Positions 1 through 8,106 of a DNA stretch of 64,000 bases are shown here, one piece after another. A program made the position numbers and the translations under genes. The DNA is from Streptococcus henryi DSM 19005 (GTDB taxonomy: Bacteria; Bacillota; Bacilli; Lactobacillales; Streptococcaceae): assembly GCF_000376985.1 (NCBI RefSeq), contig NZ_AQYA01000031.1, positions 1-64,000 of the forward strand, written 5' to 3'. The first letter of the stretch is position 1; each line of letters begins with the position of its first letter. Below the pieces are notes generated by a model. It was not told the DNA's origin. It did not search any database and saw nothing but the letters and a program-made list of their open reading frames with translations.

Positions 1-183
1 AATTCTATCAATCTCCCAGCCATCCTTATGGTAGTCTGAAATAAGTTCCTTATCTAAGCGTTCTAAGCAATGAGCCAAACTCTCTGTAAAGACCTTACTC
101 ATCAAACTCATTATTTCTGTTTCTAACTCAGATAAATGTTTACTAGTCTTTAAAATTTTTCCAATCTTTGTTACAATAGTCAT
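1..183 (-). CDS. ISLre2-family (UPF0236) transposase, N-terminal part, cut by window edge
   Basis: An open frame reads leftward from ATG at 183 and runs off the window edge, giving 61 residues. It begins MTIVTKIGKILK and contains the stretch SLAHCLERLDKELIS followed by DGWEIDRI. This acidic helical start followed by a 'GW.(I/V).R' segment is what I recall of ISLre2/UPF0236 transposases, which are about 400-480 residues, so most of the element would lie left of the window. No inverted repeat that I can assign as the IS end is visible downstream. Family assignment rests on a short N-terminal segment, so an old truncated copy cannot be excluded. Confidence 0.6.
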   Translation of the reverse strand, partial: MTIVTKIGKILKTSKHLSELETEIMSLMSKVFTESLAHCLERLDKELISDYHKDGWEIDRI

Positions 184-251
184 AGGTTCTATATCCTTTT
201 GGGTTATTTCGTCATTTCCTAGGATATAGGACTTTTTTTATTTTGAAAACA

Positions 252-265
252 TGTAAACGTTTTTC
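252..265 (+). promoter_or_regulatory. cre-like site
   Basis: TGTAAACGTTTTTC matches the catabolite-response consensus TGWAARCGYTWNCW at 12 of 14 positions. It lies in the gap between the IS fragment and nrdI, before a terminator-like hairpin, so its target is unclear. It may be a leftover of a promoter disturbed by the insertion. Confidence 0.4.
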
Positions 266-334
266 CGAGTATTATTTTACACTAACAATAGATAGATTTT
301 AGCTAGAATTTCTCAACTTTTAGCAAAATTCAAT

Positions 335-370
335 AAACCACTTCAGTATCTCATTGACTGGGGTGGTTTT
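335..370 (+). terminator. Terminator-like hairpin upstream of nrdI
   Basis: Arms AAACCACTTCAGT and ACTGGGGTGGTTT pair with few mismatches around a short loop and are followed by a T-rich stretch. It separates the left-hand region from the nrdI promoter. Confidence 0.5.
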
Positions 371-390
371 GCCTTGTTTGGTCCCATATA

Positions 391-419
391 TTGTGCTAAA
401 CTATCCTTAACAATACGAT
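391..419 (+). promoter_or_regulatory. Putative nrdI promoter
   Basis: TTGTGC (391-396) and TACGAT (414-419) are separated by 17 bp and lie just upstream of the nrdI start. The -10 is not ideal. Confidence 0.4.
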
Positions 420-440
420 ATCTAGTTTTAGGAGAAATAT

Positions 441-902
441 ATGTCCAACTTAACTGTTGCTTTTATCAGCCTCAGTGGCAATACACTGAGCTTCGTCAAA
501 CGTTTGAGTGACTATCTCAAATTGAATCATAACATTGACACGCGCCAAATTAACATTAAAGATCTTAATCACGAAACTTTCCCAGTTGATGAGCCATTCG
601 TAGCTATCTTGCCTACTTACCTTGAAGGGGGAAATGGAATTGATCATGGCGATATCGAAATTCTTACCAATCCTTTGGGAGATTTTATTTCTGCTCACGA
701 TAATTACAAAAACTGTTTTGGGATAATTGGCTCAGGTAACCGTAACTTCAACAATCAATATTGTCTAACTGCCAAACAATATAGCCAACGTTTTGGCTTT
801 CCAATGCTAGGAGATTTCGAACTTCGTGGTACCATTAGTGATATCGAGCGCCTAGCAGCTATCATCCTAAAAGCACAAGAAGAATTTACAGCTCAAAGAT
901 AA
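441..902 (+). CDS. nrdI: NrdI-type flavodoxin-like protein (ribonucleotide reductase activation)
   Basis: 153 residues with the FMN-phosphate loop SLSGNT (about residues 10-15) and the later loop [12 protein letters not shown] (about 98-109) typical of NrdI. NrdI is a small flavoprotein that supplies oxidant to the dimanganese centre of class Ib ribonucleotide reductase subunit NrdF. No nrdE, nrdF or nrdH is adjacent, so this is a standalone nrdI, as seen in several streptococci that carry a second copy. An AGGAG-like ribosome site precedes ATG 441. It is probably monocistronic: a hairpin terminator follows at 936-965. Confidence 0.85.
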   Translation: MSNLTVAFISLSGNTLSFVKRLSDYLKLNHNIDTRQINIKDLNHETFPVDEPFVAILPTYLEGGNGIDHGDIEILTNPLGDFISAHDNYKNCFGIIGSGNRNFNNQYCLTAKQYSQRFGFPMLGDFELRGTISDIERLAAIILKAQEEFTAQR

Positions 903-935
903 AGGTAAACTATCTCATAATTTTATATTTATACT

Positions 936-965
936 AAAAAGACTAAACGAAAGTTGAGTCTTTTT
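936..965 (+). terminator. Terminator after nrdI
   Basis: AAAAAGACT and AGTCTTTTT pair around a 12-nt loop, forming a Rho-independent terminator 34 bp after the nrdI stop. Confidence 0.75.
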
Positions 966-1080
966 AAAATTCTTTGAAGAATGTCTAAAAGCAGTAGACT
1001 AATGAAGTCTTTTGATATCAGACTAAAGCAGGCTCTTTAAAAAAATCTGTTCTAATCCCTTATTTTTATACAGTTTATAT

Positions 1081-1108
1081 TTGTAATTTTCTGACCTTTT
1101 GCTATAAT
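1081..1108 (+). promoter_or_regulatory. panBCD promoter
   Basis: TTGTAA (1081-1086), a 16-bp spacer and TATAAT (1103-1108) preceded by TGC, an extended -10. It sits 60 bp before the panB start and ribosome site AGAAGGAGA. Confidence 0.75.
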
Positions 1109-1167
1109 GGTAGCTAAATATGTTTTATTCTGAAAGCCTTTTCTGTTTTTAGTAGAAGGAGATTCTC

Positions 1168-1995
1168 ATGAAAAATACCGTATTAAGCTTTCAAAAGGCT
1201 AAAATTGACGGTAAAAAATTAACGATGTTAACCGCCTATGACTACTCAACAGCAAAACTAATCGACAGTACCGGTGTCAATAGCATTCTTGTTGGTGATT
1301 CGCTTGGAAATGTCATCCTAGGCTATGAAGATACTATTTCAGTAACCATGGAAGACATGATTCATCATGGTAAAGCTGTGTGCCGTGGGGCAAAAAATGC
1401 TTTAGTTATCGTAGACATGCCCTTTATGTCTTATCAAATTTCTGTTGAACAGGCTTTAGAGAATGCAGGGCGTTTGATGAAAGAAACGCATTGCCAAGCT
1501 GTCAAACTCGAAGGTGGTAAAAATATTTGTCCACAAATCGAAGCCATGGTCGCTGCTGGCATACCTGTTTGTGCTCACCTGGGCTTAACACCACAACACA
1601 TTAATGCCCTCGGTGGTTTTAAAGTCCAAGGTAAGACTGAAATGGCCGCTAAACAACTCCTTGAGGATGCTAAAGCTGTTCAGGATGCTGGTGCATTTGC
1701 CCTAGTTCTCGAGGCCATTCCAGCCAAACTAGCCAAATTGATTACCCAAACACTAGATATTCCAACTATCGGAATCGGGGCAGGAAATCAAACAGATGGT
1801 CAGGTGCTGGTCTATGCTGATTTGTTAGGACTCTTTTCAGATTTCACTCCAAAATTTGTTAAGCGCTACGCAAACATTGCCACACTTATCGATCAAGCTG
1901 TCAAAAACTTTATTGATGACGTTGACCAACAGATCTTCCCTGGTCCAGAAAATCAATATCAGATTGATGACAGCATCATTGATAAACTTTATTAA
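1168..1995 (+). CDS. panB: Ketopantoate hydroxymethyltransferase PanB
   Basis: 275 residues, the usual PanB length. Transfers a hydroxymethyl group from methylenetetrahydrofolate to 2-oxoisovalerate to make ketopantoate, the first committed step of pantothenate synthesis, in the cytoplasm. Family marks are [11 protein letters not shown] near residue 22, [12 protein letters not shown] near 42, the metal/substrate segment VKLEGG near 112, [12 protein letters not shown] near 200 and the C-terminal FTPKFVKRY. First gene of a panB-panC-panD operon; panC follows after 21 bp. A strong ribosome site, AGAAGGAG, fixes the ATG. Confidence 0.96.
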   Translation: MKNTVLSFQKAKIDGKKLTMLTAYDYSTAKLIDSTGVNSILVGDSLGNVILGYEDTISVTMEDMIHHGKAVCRGAKNALVIVDMPFMSYQISVEQALENAGRLMKETHCQAVKLEGGKNICPQIEAMVAAGIPVCAHLGLTPQHINALGGFKVQGKTEMAAKQLLEDAKAVQDAGAFALVLEAIPAKLAKLITQTLDIPTIGIGAGNQTDGQVLVYADLLGLFSDFTPKFVKRYANIATLIDQAVKNFIDDVDQQIFPGPENQYQIDDSIIDKLY

Positions 1996-2016
1996 GTAGA
2001 AAGAGGCAGCAAATAC

Positions 2017-2859
2017 ATGAAAATTGTTCGTACTGTTGAAGAAGTCCGCCAAGCTGTAAGAACTTGGAAAGCTGAAGGTAAAACCATTGGTCTCGTTCCA
2101 ACCATGGGGTATTTGCATGAGGGACATAAAAGTTTGATTGACAGAGCCGTTGCCGAAAACGACCATGTTGTTGTCAGTATTTTTGTCAATCCTATTCAAT
2201 TTGGACCAGCTGAAGATTTAGAGACTTATCCCAGAGATCTTGAAAAAGATTCTGAACTTTGCCAAACAGCTGGCGCTAGTCTCATTTTCCATCCAGATCC
2301 TAGCCAAATGTACTCACCAACTTTTTCAAGCTTCATTAACATGTCCACTCTAACTGGAGGACTTTGTGGAAAAACTCGTCCTAGTCACTTCCAAGGAGTC
2401 TGTACTGTTGTTGGAAAACTCTTCAACATCGTTGAACCCAATAAAGCCTACTTTGGCCAAAAAGATGCCCAGCAATTAGCGGTAATCAGACATATGGTCG
2501 AGGATTTAAATTTCAATCTTGAAATTGTAGGTTGTCCAATTGTACGCGAAGCTGACGGTCTTGCTAAGAGTTCACGTAATTCTTACCTCTCAAAAGATGA
2601 ACGAAAGGCTGCACTCGTCCTCTCTCAAAGCTTAGCTATTGCCCAAAAGATGATTAATGAAGGCGAGAGAGACACAGGGAAGTTGACCTTGGCAATGACC
2701 AAACATATCGAAAATGAACCTCTGGCAAAGATTGACTATGTTGAATTTGTTGATTGGAAAACACTTGAACCTGTAGGTTTAATTGATAGACCTGTGTTGA
2801 ATGCTATCGCTGTCTACATTGGTAAAACACGTTTAATTGATAATCATATTTACGAATAA
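2017..2859 (+). CDS. panC: Pantothenate synthetase PanC
   Basis: 280 residues, standard for PanC. ATP-dependent ligase joining pantoate and beta-alanine through a pantoyl-adenylate. Clear marks: LVPTMGYLHEGHKSLI near residue 25 (HIGH-like HEGH), VSIFVNPIQFGPAEDL near 54, YFGQKDAQQLAVI near 148, and the KMSKS-like loop READGLAKSSRNSYLS near 176. It lies between panB and panD with short gaps and should be cotranscribed. With panB and panD it completes the route from 2-oxoisovalerate and aspartate; panE/ilvC activity for ketopantoate reduction is not in this window. Confidence 0.96.
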   Translation: MKIVRTVEEVRQAVRTWKAEGKTIGLVPTMGYLHEGHKSLIDRAVAENDHVVVSIFVNPIQFGPAEDLETYPRDLEKDSELCQTAGASLIFHPDPSQMYSPTFSSFINMSTLTGGLCGKTRPSHFQGVCTVVGKLFNIVEPNKAYFGQKDAQQLAVIRHMVEDLNFNLEIVGCPIVREADGLAKSSRNSYLSKDERKAALVLSQSLAIAQKMINEGERDTGKLTLAMTKHIENEPLAKIDYVEFVDWKTLEPVGLIDRPVLNAIAVYIGKTRLIDNHIYE

Positions 2860-2871
2860 GGGAGTCTAATC

Positions 2872-3273
2872 GTGCACATTCAAATGCTAAAATCAAAAAT
2901 TCATCGCGCTGTTGTTACTGGAGCGGAGGTCGATTACATCGGCAGTATCACTGTGGACCCTGTCCTTTTTGAAGCTGCTGGTATGCTAGAATATGAAAAA
3001 GTTCAGATTGCCGATGTTGAAACTGGAAACCGTCTAGAAACTTACATTATAGCGGGTGAGCCTGGCAAAGGGGAAATTTGTCTAAATGGCGCTGCTGCTA
3101 AACTGGTCAACCTTGGTGATCATATCATCATTATGTCTTATGCTGATTTAACTCCTGAAGAAGCTAAAAGTCATAAACCTCACGTCGTCTTCGTCAATGA
3201 AAAAAATCAAATCTCACGCCTCACTCGCTACGAAAAAGCAGGGAGTTTGTATGACCTAGAGGTCAATAAATAA
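2872..3273 (+). CDS. panD: Aspartate 1-decarboxylase PanD (self-processing)
   Basis: 133 residues. Pyruvoyl enzyme making beta-alanine from L-aspartate for PanC. The proenzyme cleaves itself between Gly24 and Ser25; the segment DYIGSITVD containing this pair is intact, as are the downstream [11 protein letters not shown] and [13 protein letters not shown] segments. The start taken here is GTG 2872, 8 nt behind GGGAG; the ATG four codons later (MLKSKIHRA) is an alternative and corresponds to the usual family start. Last gene of panBCD, followed by a terminator. Confidence 0.95.
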   Translation: MHIQMLKSKIHRAVVTGAEVDYIGSITVDPVLFEAAGMLEYEKVQIADVETGNRLETYIIAGEPGKGEICLNGAAAKLVNLGDHIIIMSYADLTPEEAKSHKPHVVFVNEKNQISRLTRYEKAGSLYDLEVNK

Positions 3274-3279
3274 TAAAGC

Positions 3280-3313
3280 AAAGCAATCTAGAAAATTTTC
3301 TGATTGCTTTTTC
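3280..3313 (+). terminator. panBCD terminator
   Basis: AAAGCAATC and GATTGCTTT pair and are followed by TTTC, a few bases after the panD stop. Confidence 0.8.
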
Positions 3314-3345
3314 AAATAAAAGAAAAATGATAACTTATCAGACTA

Positions 3346-3448
3346 ATACTTAAATAAAATCAAAATTAGACGAGAAAACGAGACGAAGGCAGTATTAGGT
3401 AGGGCAAGTCGAAACTGACGATGGATCATTTTGATTTTAAAAGAGTAT
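3346..3448. repeat. About 103-bp intergenic palindromic-ended element, copy 1
   Basis: Begins ATACTTAAATAAAATCAAAAT and ends ATTTTGATTTTAAAAGAGTAT, so the ends are inverted repeats. The interior (AGACGAAGGCAGTATTAGG, GCAAGTCGAAACTGACGATG) is nearly identical to copy 3 at 20776-20879. All three copies are 103-104 bp and intergenic, suggesting a non-autonomous MITE-like element. With the promoter beyond it, this explains the gap between panD and the next gene. Confidence 0.75.
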
Positions 3449-3583
3449 AACTTTCCCCATTTAAATCCTTCTCACCTAACTTCCAGTTTGGAAAGGAAAG
3501 TGGAACTTACTTTAAAAAATTTCCGATTTAATAATAATTTAAACTCAACTTTTTACTACCAGCACAATAAGATTTTTTTCTGA

Positions 3584-3589
3584 TATAAT
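3584..3589 (+). promoter_or_regulatory. Extended -10 promoter of M42 peptidase gene
   Basis: TGATATAAT (TGn-TATAAT) 30 bp before the ATG, without a good -35 hexamer, as is usual for streptococcal extended -10 promoters. Confidence 0.55.
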
Positions 3590-3619
3590 GGAATGATGAT
3601 ATTTTAGATTGGAGCAATT

Positions 3620-4654
3620 ATGAAAACAACCGTAGATTACATTACAAGATTAACTAATATTCCTTCACCAACTGGTTTTACTGGTAAAATCATGGACTAT
3701 GTCCAAAATGAGCTAGAATCTTTTGGTTATACACCTGTTCGTACTAATAAAGGCGGGCTAATGGTTTCTGTTCAAGGCCAAGATGATGGCAAGCACCGTA
3801 TTGTAACAGCTCACTTAGATACTCTTGGTGCTATGGTTCGTGCCATCAAAGCAGATGGCCGCCTTAAAATGGATTTGGTCGGTGGTTTTGTTTACAATGC
3901 CATCGAAGGTGAAAACTGTACGGTTCACCTTGCCAAAAATGGTAAAGAAATTTCAGGGACTATTCTCATTCATCAGACTTCTGTCCATGTTTACAAAGAC
4001 GCAGGAACTGCTGAACGTAATCAAGCTAATATGGAAGTCCGTTTGGACGAAAAAGTGACGACAGCTGATGAAACACGCGCCCTTGGCATTGAAGTTGGAG
4101 ATTTTATTTCCTTTGACCCTCGCGTTGTCGTGACTGAGTCAGGCTTCATCAAATACCGCCACTTGGATGACAAGGTCAGCGCAGCCATTCTCCTAAAACT
4201 CCTCAAAACCTACAAGGAAGAAGGAGTTGAGCTGCCACATACCACTCACTTCTACTTCTCTGCCTTTGAGGAGGTTGGTCACGGGGCTAACTCAAGCCTT
4301 CATCTAAAGGCCGTGGAATATCTAGCCGTTGACATGGGAGCTATGGGGGATGACCAAGCCACTGATGAATACACCGTTTCAATCTGCGTCAAGGACGGTT
4401 CTGGCCCTTACCACTATGACCTTCGCCAGCACATGGTAGCCCTCTGCCAAGCCAACAATATTCCTTATAAATTAGACATCTACCCTTACTATGGATCTGA
4501 TGCATCTGCTGCTATGCGTGCTGGGGCTGAAGTTAAGCACGCCCTTCTTGGTGCCGGCATCGAGTCTAGCCACTCTTACGAGCGCACCCACACCGATTCT
4601 GTGGAAGCGACTGAACGCCTGGTTGACGCCTACCTCAAGAGCGCGGTCCTCTAA
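3620..4654 (+). CDS. M42-family metallo-aminopeptidase
   Basis: 344 residues, typical of M42 (FrvX/PepA-like, dinuclear metal) aminopeptidases, cytoplasmic. Metal and catalytic marks: TAHLDTLGAMV near residue 68 (His-x-Asp), HLDDKVSAAILL near 180 (bridging Asp), FSAFEEVGHGA near 214 (catalytic Glu pair), AVDMGAMG near 237 and the C-terminal SSHSYERTH (His ligand). It is not the classical PepA paralogue, so substrate preference is open. The stop codon overlaps the start of the next gene by one base (TAATG), so the two are translationally coupled. Confidence 0.88.
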   Translation: MKTTVDYITRLTNIPSPTGFTGKIMDYVQNELESFGYTPVRTNKGGLMVSVQGQDDGKHRIVTAHLDTLGAMVRAIKADGRLKMDLVGGFVYNAIEGENCTVHLAKNGKEISGTILIHQTSVHVYKDAGTAERNQANMEVRLDEKVTTADETRALGIEVGDFISFDPRVVVTESGFIKYRHLDDKVSAAILLKLLKTYKEEGVELPHTTHFYFSAFEEVGHGANSSLHLKAVEYLAVDMGAMGDDQATDEYTVSICVKDGSGPYHYDLRQHMVALCQANNIPYKLDIYPYYGSDASAAMRAGAEVKHALLGAGIESSHSYERTHTDSVEATERLVDAYLKSAVL

Positions 4655-5241
4655 TGCATTCAGCTCTCCTCTTGGGGGACTCTCTCTTTGCCCGTTTTGA
4701 GGGAATGGCAGAGCCCCACATCAATGTCGCCCTCAAAAACCTTTTGCCCCTAGTTCAGATTGATAACAAAGCTGTCTCTGGCGACAATAGCTTTGACTTA
4801 CTCAAAATCTTACAAAAGCAGATTCTAACCCCCTCTGACTGGGTCTTTGTCTTCATTGGCGCTAATGATTTGGCACAACATAAGCAAGTCTTTCTGGGAG
4901 AATACTGGGAGAACCTCAAAGCGATTGTCAAGCTACTCAAAGAAACCTATCCCAGCCAAGGCATTTGTCTTATCTCTCCACCACCAGTTGACGAAAGCAA
5001 GCAGGCCTACCGCAGCAACTACTTGGTCGCAAAATATACCGAGGTCCTAGCAAAAGTCAGCCAAGACTATGGAACGCACTTTATTTCACTCCAAGATTGT
5101 TTCCAAAACAGTGGCTATCCCCTTGAAGAACTGACCAAGGGAATCCTAGACGATGGCCTGCACTTTGGAAGTCTGACCTACAAGCTCTTAGCCAAAGAAA
5201 TGGTAAAAGTCATCAAGTCAGAAGAAGAAAAGTCATTCTAG
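4654..5241 (+). CDS. GDSL/SGNH hydrolase
   Basis: 195 residues. SGNH-fold esterase or lipase-like hydrolase without a signal peptide. Block I is LLGDSLFAR with the nucleophilic Ser at residue 10, block III is GANDLA near residue 69, and block V is DDGLHFG near 168 with the Asp/His pair. The physiological ester is unknown. Start ATG overlaps the M42 peptidase stop by one base. The following LD-carboxypeptidase gene starts 42 bp later behind AAAGGAG, so these four genes (3620-6740) look like one operon. Confidence 0.85.
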   Translation: MHSALLLGDSLFARFEGMAEPHINVALKNLLPLVQIDNKAVSGDNSFDLLKILQKQILTPSDWVFVFIGANDLAQHKQVFLGEYWENLKAIVKLLKETYPSQGICLISPPPVDESKQAYRSNYLVAKYTEVLAKVSQDYGTHFISLQDCFQNSGYPLEELTKGILDDGLHFGSLTYKLLAKEMVKVIKSEEEKSF

Positions 5242-5283
5242 AAAATCCGAAACACCTCACGATTGCAATGAAAAGGAGAATCC

Positions 5284-6264
5284 ATGAAACTCTTACAAAA
5301 AGGTGACCACATTCGTGTCATAAGCCCCTCAGACTCCATTCATAGGATTGGTGGTTTTGAAGCAAATCTAGCTGCTAAAGAAAGACTAGAAGCACTTGGT
5401 TTTAAAGTAACTTTCTCAAAAAATTATTTACAAGCTGCAGATGCTTTTGGCTCCACTTCAATTGCAAGTCGTGTGGCTGATTTTCATGAGGCTTTCCTTG
5501 ATGATTCCGTGGATCTCATTCTGGCTACCATTGGTGGTTTTAACTCAAACGAGCTCCTTCCTTACCTGGATTACGATTTGATAAGACAACACCCCAAACT
5601 TATCTGCGGCTACTCTGATTCGACAGCTTTTCTCAACGCCATCTACGCTAAAACTGGACTCCAGACCTTTATGGGACCAGCATATTCCAGCTTTAAAATG
5701 AATCTGGGTCAAGACTACCAGACCAAGATGTGGCTTGAGGCACTGAGCTGGCCTTCTTATAAGCTCCTGCCAAGTAAAGAATGGTCTAGCGATGCCTGGT
5801 TTATCCCTGACTCTCCTCGACAGTTTAAGCCTACGGCTTGGAAGGTTTATGCTAATGGCAGAGCTAGCGGTACTTTAATCGGAGGTAACTTATCTACTTT
5901 TTCTCTCCTATCAGGTACAGACTATGCTCCTCAGGAAAGTGACTATATCCTCCTTATTGAGGAGGCGGAAGGTTACCCGCCCGAACACACAGCCCGTCAG
6001 CTAGCAGCCCTCCTGCAAGTCTATCCCAATCCAAAAGCCCTGCTCATAGGACGTTTTCCAAAAGAATGTCAGATGACTGAAGAAGTCCTACACTTTATCT
6101 TAGACAAGCACCCCATCCTCAAGACCATTCCAGTTCTCTATGACTTAGACTTTGCCCACACCCAGCCCCTATTCACAGTAGCTATCGGTGGACAAGCTAG
6201 CATAAATACAAAGGAAATGAGGATATTGGTGGAAAGGATGGAAAAATGTCAAAACTCATTTTGA
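5284..6264 (+). CDS. S66-family LD-carboxypeptidase / MccF-like protein
   Basis: 326 residues. Peptidase family S66 covers cytoplasmic LD-carboxypeptidases of murein recycling and MccF-type enzymes that inactivate microcin C-like peptidyl nucleotides. Marks: N-terminal GDHIRVISPSDS, ATIGGFNSNELLPYLDYD near residue 78, nucleophile segment CGYSDSTAFLNAIY near 108, oxyanion/fold segment GTLIGGNLSTFSLLSGT near 195, catalytic Glu segment LLIEEAEGYPPE near 222. Sequence alone cannot separate murein recycling from MccF-like resistance; the SDSTAF and EEAEG pattern leans to MccF-like. Overlaps the next gene by 19 bp. Confidence 0.85.
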   Translation: MKLLQKGDHIRVISPSDSIHRIGGFEANLAAKERLEALGFKVTFSKNYLQAADAFGSTSIASRVADFHEAFLDDSVDLILATIGGFNSNELLPYLDYDLIRQHPKLICGYSDSTAFLNAIYAKTGLQTFMGPAYSSFKMNLGQDYQTKMWLEALSWPSYKLLPSKEWSSDAWFIPDSPRQFKPTAWKVYANGRASGTLIGGNLSTFSLLSGTDYAPQESDYILLIEEAEGYPPEHTARQLAALLQVYPNPKALLIGRFPKECQMTEEVLHFILDKHPILKTIPVLYDLDFAHTQPLFTVAIGGQASINTKEMRILVERMEKCQNSF

Positions 6265-6740
6265 TTCGTGGAAATTCCGCATCAGGTAAAACTACTTTGG
6301 CTAAGGCACTACAGGCTGAGTTAGGCGAAAATACTTTACTCCTTAGTCAAGATGAGCTTAGACGCCATATGCTTATAGCACATGATGGCTTCGATACACC
6401 GACTATTCCACTTTTACAAAATCTTCTAACTTATGGGTATAAAAATTGTCAATACGTCATCCTAGAAGGTATTCTTCGCTCAGATTGGTATGAGCCCGTT
6501 TGGAAGACTATCTTGGAACTTTATGGGCAAAATGTTTTTGCTTACTACTACGATCTTAGTTTTGAAGATACGCTTATACGCCATGCTAGCAGAGAAAAGT
6601 CTAAAGAGTTTGGGGCAGATGCCCTCAAACGTTGGTGGAATGAGAAAGACTATCTTGATCAAATTCACGAGAAAAAAATATACGCTGATGCGAGCTTAGA
6701 GAATAATCTGGAAAGAATTATAAATGATATAGCCGTTTGA
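6246..6740 (+). CDS. P-loop kinase-like protein (zeta-toxin/AAA-like)
   Basis: 164 residues. Starts with a Walker A loop, IRGNSASGKTTLAKAL, at residues 8-23, then SQDELRRHML near 34 (the Asp-x-x-Arg segment of zeta-toxin and chloramphenicol-phosphotransferase-like kinases), the Walker B-like VILEGIL near 73 and a lid-like RHASREKSKEFG near 112. A small-molecule or nucleotide kinase fold is well supported; the substrate is not known. It overlaps the S66 peptidase gene by 19 bp and so is likely cotranslated; the pairing may point to a shared antibiotic-resistance or recycling role. Confidence 0.7.
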   Translation: MSKLILIRGNSASGKTTLAKALQAELGENTLLLSQDELRRHMLIAHDGFDTPTIPLLQNLLTYGYKNCQYVILEGILRSDWYEPVWKTILELYGQNVFAYYYDLSFEDTLIRHASREKSKEFGADALKRWWNEKDYLDQIHEKKIYADASLENNLERIINDIAV

Positions 6741-6861
6741 ATTTGTTGATACATCGTCACTTTCGTCTTGCTCTACCCTCGGCTGAGTGCAAGATGTTTC
6801 CTAAGACCCAGCTCAGTTCCTTGTCTGAAAGCTCTTCATTCAGCTCTATTATAGTTGTCTT

Positions 6862-6964
6862 ATACTCAATGAACATCAAAATTAGAGGAGGCAAGCCGAC
6901 GCAGGCATATCTAATGGTAGGCAAAGAGGCTTAACAATCTATCATTTTGATTTTCGAAGAGTAT
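6862..6964. repeat. About 103-bp intergenic element, copy 2 (diverged)
   Basis: ATACTCAATGAACATCAAAAT at the left and ATCATTTTGATTTTCGAAGAGTAT at the right match copy 3; the centre is diverged. Fills the space between the kinase gene and the terminator at 6999. An apparent frame of 65 codons (6737-6934) runs through it and is not a gene. Confidence 0.7.
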
Positions 6965-6998
6965 TAGAATCCTCTCTGAACGATAAGTTCTACACATA

Positions 6999-7044
6999 AA
7001 ATAAGATGAACCTTCCTCAATCCGAGTGCAGGTTCATCTTATTT
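6999..7044. terminator. Bidirectional terminator
   Basis: AAATAAGATGAACCT and AGGTTCATCTTATTT are perfect inverted repeats between the rightward kinase operon and the leftward nuclease-like gene ending at 7069; A- and T-rich flanks allow termination in both directions. Confidence 0.8.
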
Positions 7045-7068
7045 ATAATATTCTTTAGGGGATAGAAC

Positions 7069-7887
7069 TCAAAAATCAAGCTCAACTTCTAGTCCATAGT
7101 GGTCACTCACAACGGGAGCTGTACCTCCATCAAGAGCTACTTTTGAAGATAAGATATGGACATCCTGAGTAGCAAAGATATGGTCAACCTTGAGAGACTG
7201 CTTATTATCTTCCCAGCCATCAATATCCTCTATAATAGTATGCCGTCCTTTCACCTTTTCCGCTACGGCATGGCTGTCTTGAAGATTTAATGGGCTATCC
7301 AAAATCATCTGATAACCAACGTCATCGGTTGGATTATTAAAGGCTCCCATCAATACAATTGGTGTTTTTGCATCACGGAGTGCATCCTCCAATCGGGGCC
7401 ATTCCGTCTCAAATCCTTTTCCAAGCCAAGACATGTGGACACCAACCACTGTGACAGATTTGCCATCAACCTCAGTCTCAGCAAGAATAGCACGGCGTGT
7501 ATTAAAGTTTGTTTCATCATCTGTCTCTGAAATATGGACATCTCTTGCTTGAATGGGGCTCTTAGATAAAATCGCAATCCCTTCATGATACCTATCGTAG
7601 CCGATATGATTATAAGCCCATGTCCAATAATAGGTCTTCCCTTGAGTTTTCAAATATTGAACTAATTGCAGAGCAAAATTATCTTTTGTTAGTGCCGGTG
7701 AGTTTGGGAGCTCTTGGTAATTTGAGGCAACCTGGGCCAGCTCACTGCCGATACCTTGATTAATTTCTTGCAAGCAAATCACATCACATTTTTCTTCCAA
7801 GATATGTTCGCCTAAGTCAAATAATTTTTTGAGAGCATTCACTTCTCTCCAAGAATGGGTATTTAAAGTTAAAAATTTAGCGGTCAT
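7069..7887 (-). CDS. Endonuclease/exonuclease/phosphatase (EEP) family protein, GDFN motif altered
   Basis: 272 residues, no signal peptide. EEP-fold proteins are Mg-dependent phosphodiesterases (DNase I, exonuclease III, sphingomyelinase relatives). Seen: N-terminal LTLNTHSW, metal Glu segment CLQEIN (Glu41), HEGIAILSK near residue 101, GVHMSW near 149, KVDHIF near 240 and C-terminal VVSDHYGLEV with the catalytic His. The expected GDFN is GAFN: residue 182 is Ala (codon GCC at 7342-7344), whereas the tandem paralogue keeps Asp. This Asp normally supports catalysis, so activity may be reduced or altered. Lies downstream of its paralogue and the PTS gene on the same strand. Confidence 0.8.
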   Translation of the reverse strand: MTAKFLTLNTHSWREVNALKKLFDLGEHILEEKCDVICLQEINQGIGSELAQVASNYQELPNSPALTKDNFALQLVQYLKTQGKTYYWTWAYNHIGYDRYHEGIAILSKSPIQARDVHISETDDETNFNTRRAILAETEVDGKSVTVVGVHMSWLGKGFETEWPRLEDALRDAKTPIVLMGAFNNPTDDVGYQMILDSPLNLQDSHAVAEKVKGRHTIIEDIDGWEDNKQSLKVDHIFATQDVHILSSKVALDGGTAPVVSDHYGLEVELDF

Positions 7888-7930
7888 CTTTTATCATCCT
7901 AAATCGAGAAATCTATGATAAGCAAAGCAT

Positions 7931-7944
7931 TGTAATCGCTTGCT
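7931..7944 (+). promoter_or_regulatory. cre-like site upstream of first EEP gene
   Basis: TGTAATCGCTTGCT agrees with TGWAARCGYTWNCW at 13 of 14 positions. A possible promoter for the leftward gene (TTTACA, 16 bp, TAGAAT on the minus strand) lies just upstream, so CcpA would bind downstream of the -10. Confidence 0.55.
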
Positions 7945-8106
7945 ATTTATATTTATTCTAGCATTTCTGAATCATTTGTAAAGTATTTTCAGGCAGACAA
8001 TTACATTTTTCATTTCTTAAACATTGCATTGGCCTTCGTGATAAACTGTTTCACTTAAAAGACTTCCTCATATTATCCATTCATGAAAATAAGATGAACA
8101 AACCTT

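Noticed and set aside
201-240. Insertion-sequence terminal repeat beside the transposase fragment
   Set aside because: ATATCC/GGATAT pairing there looks like a hairpin followed by T, and I cannot match it to a known ISLre2 end.
1837-2199. 120-codon antisense frame over panB/panC
   Set aside because: Entirely opposite two well-supported genes, no ribosome site and no family resemblance.
6737-6934. 65-codon reading frame after the kinase gene
   Set aside because: It runs through the 103-bp repeat and has no ribosome site or recognisable protein features.
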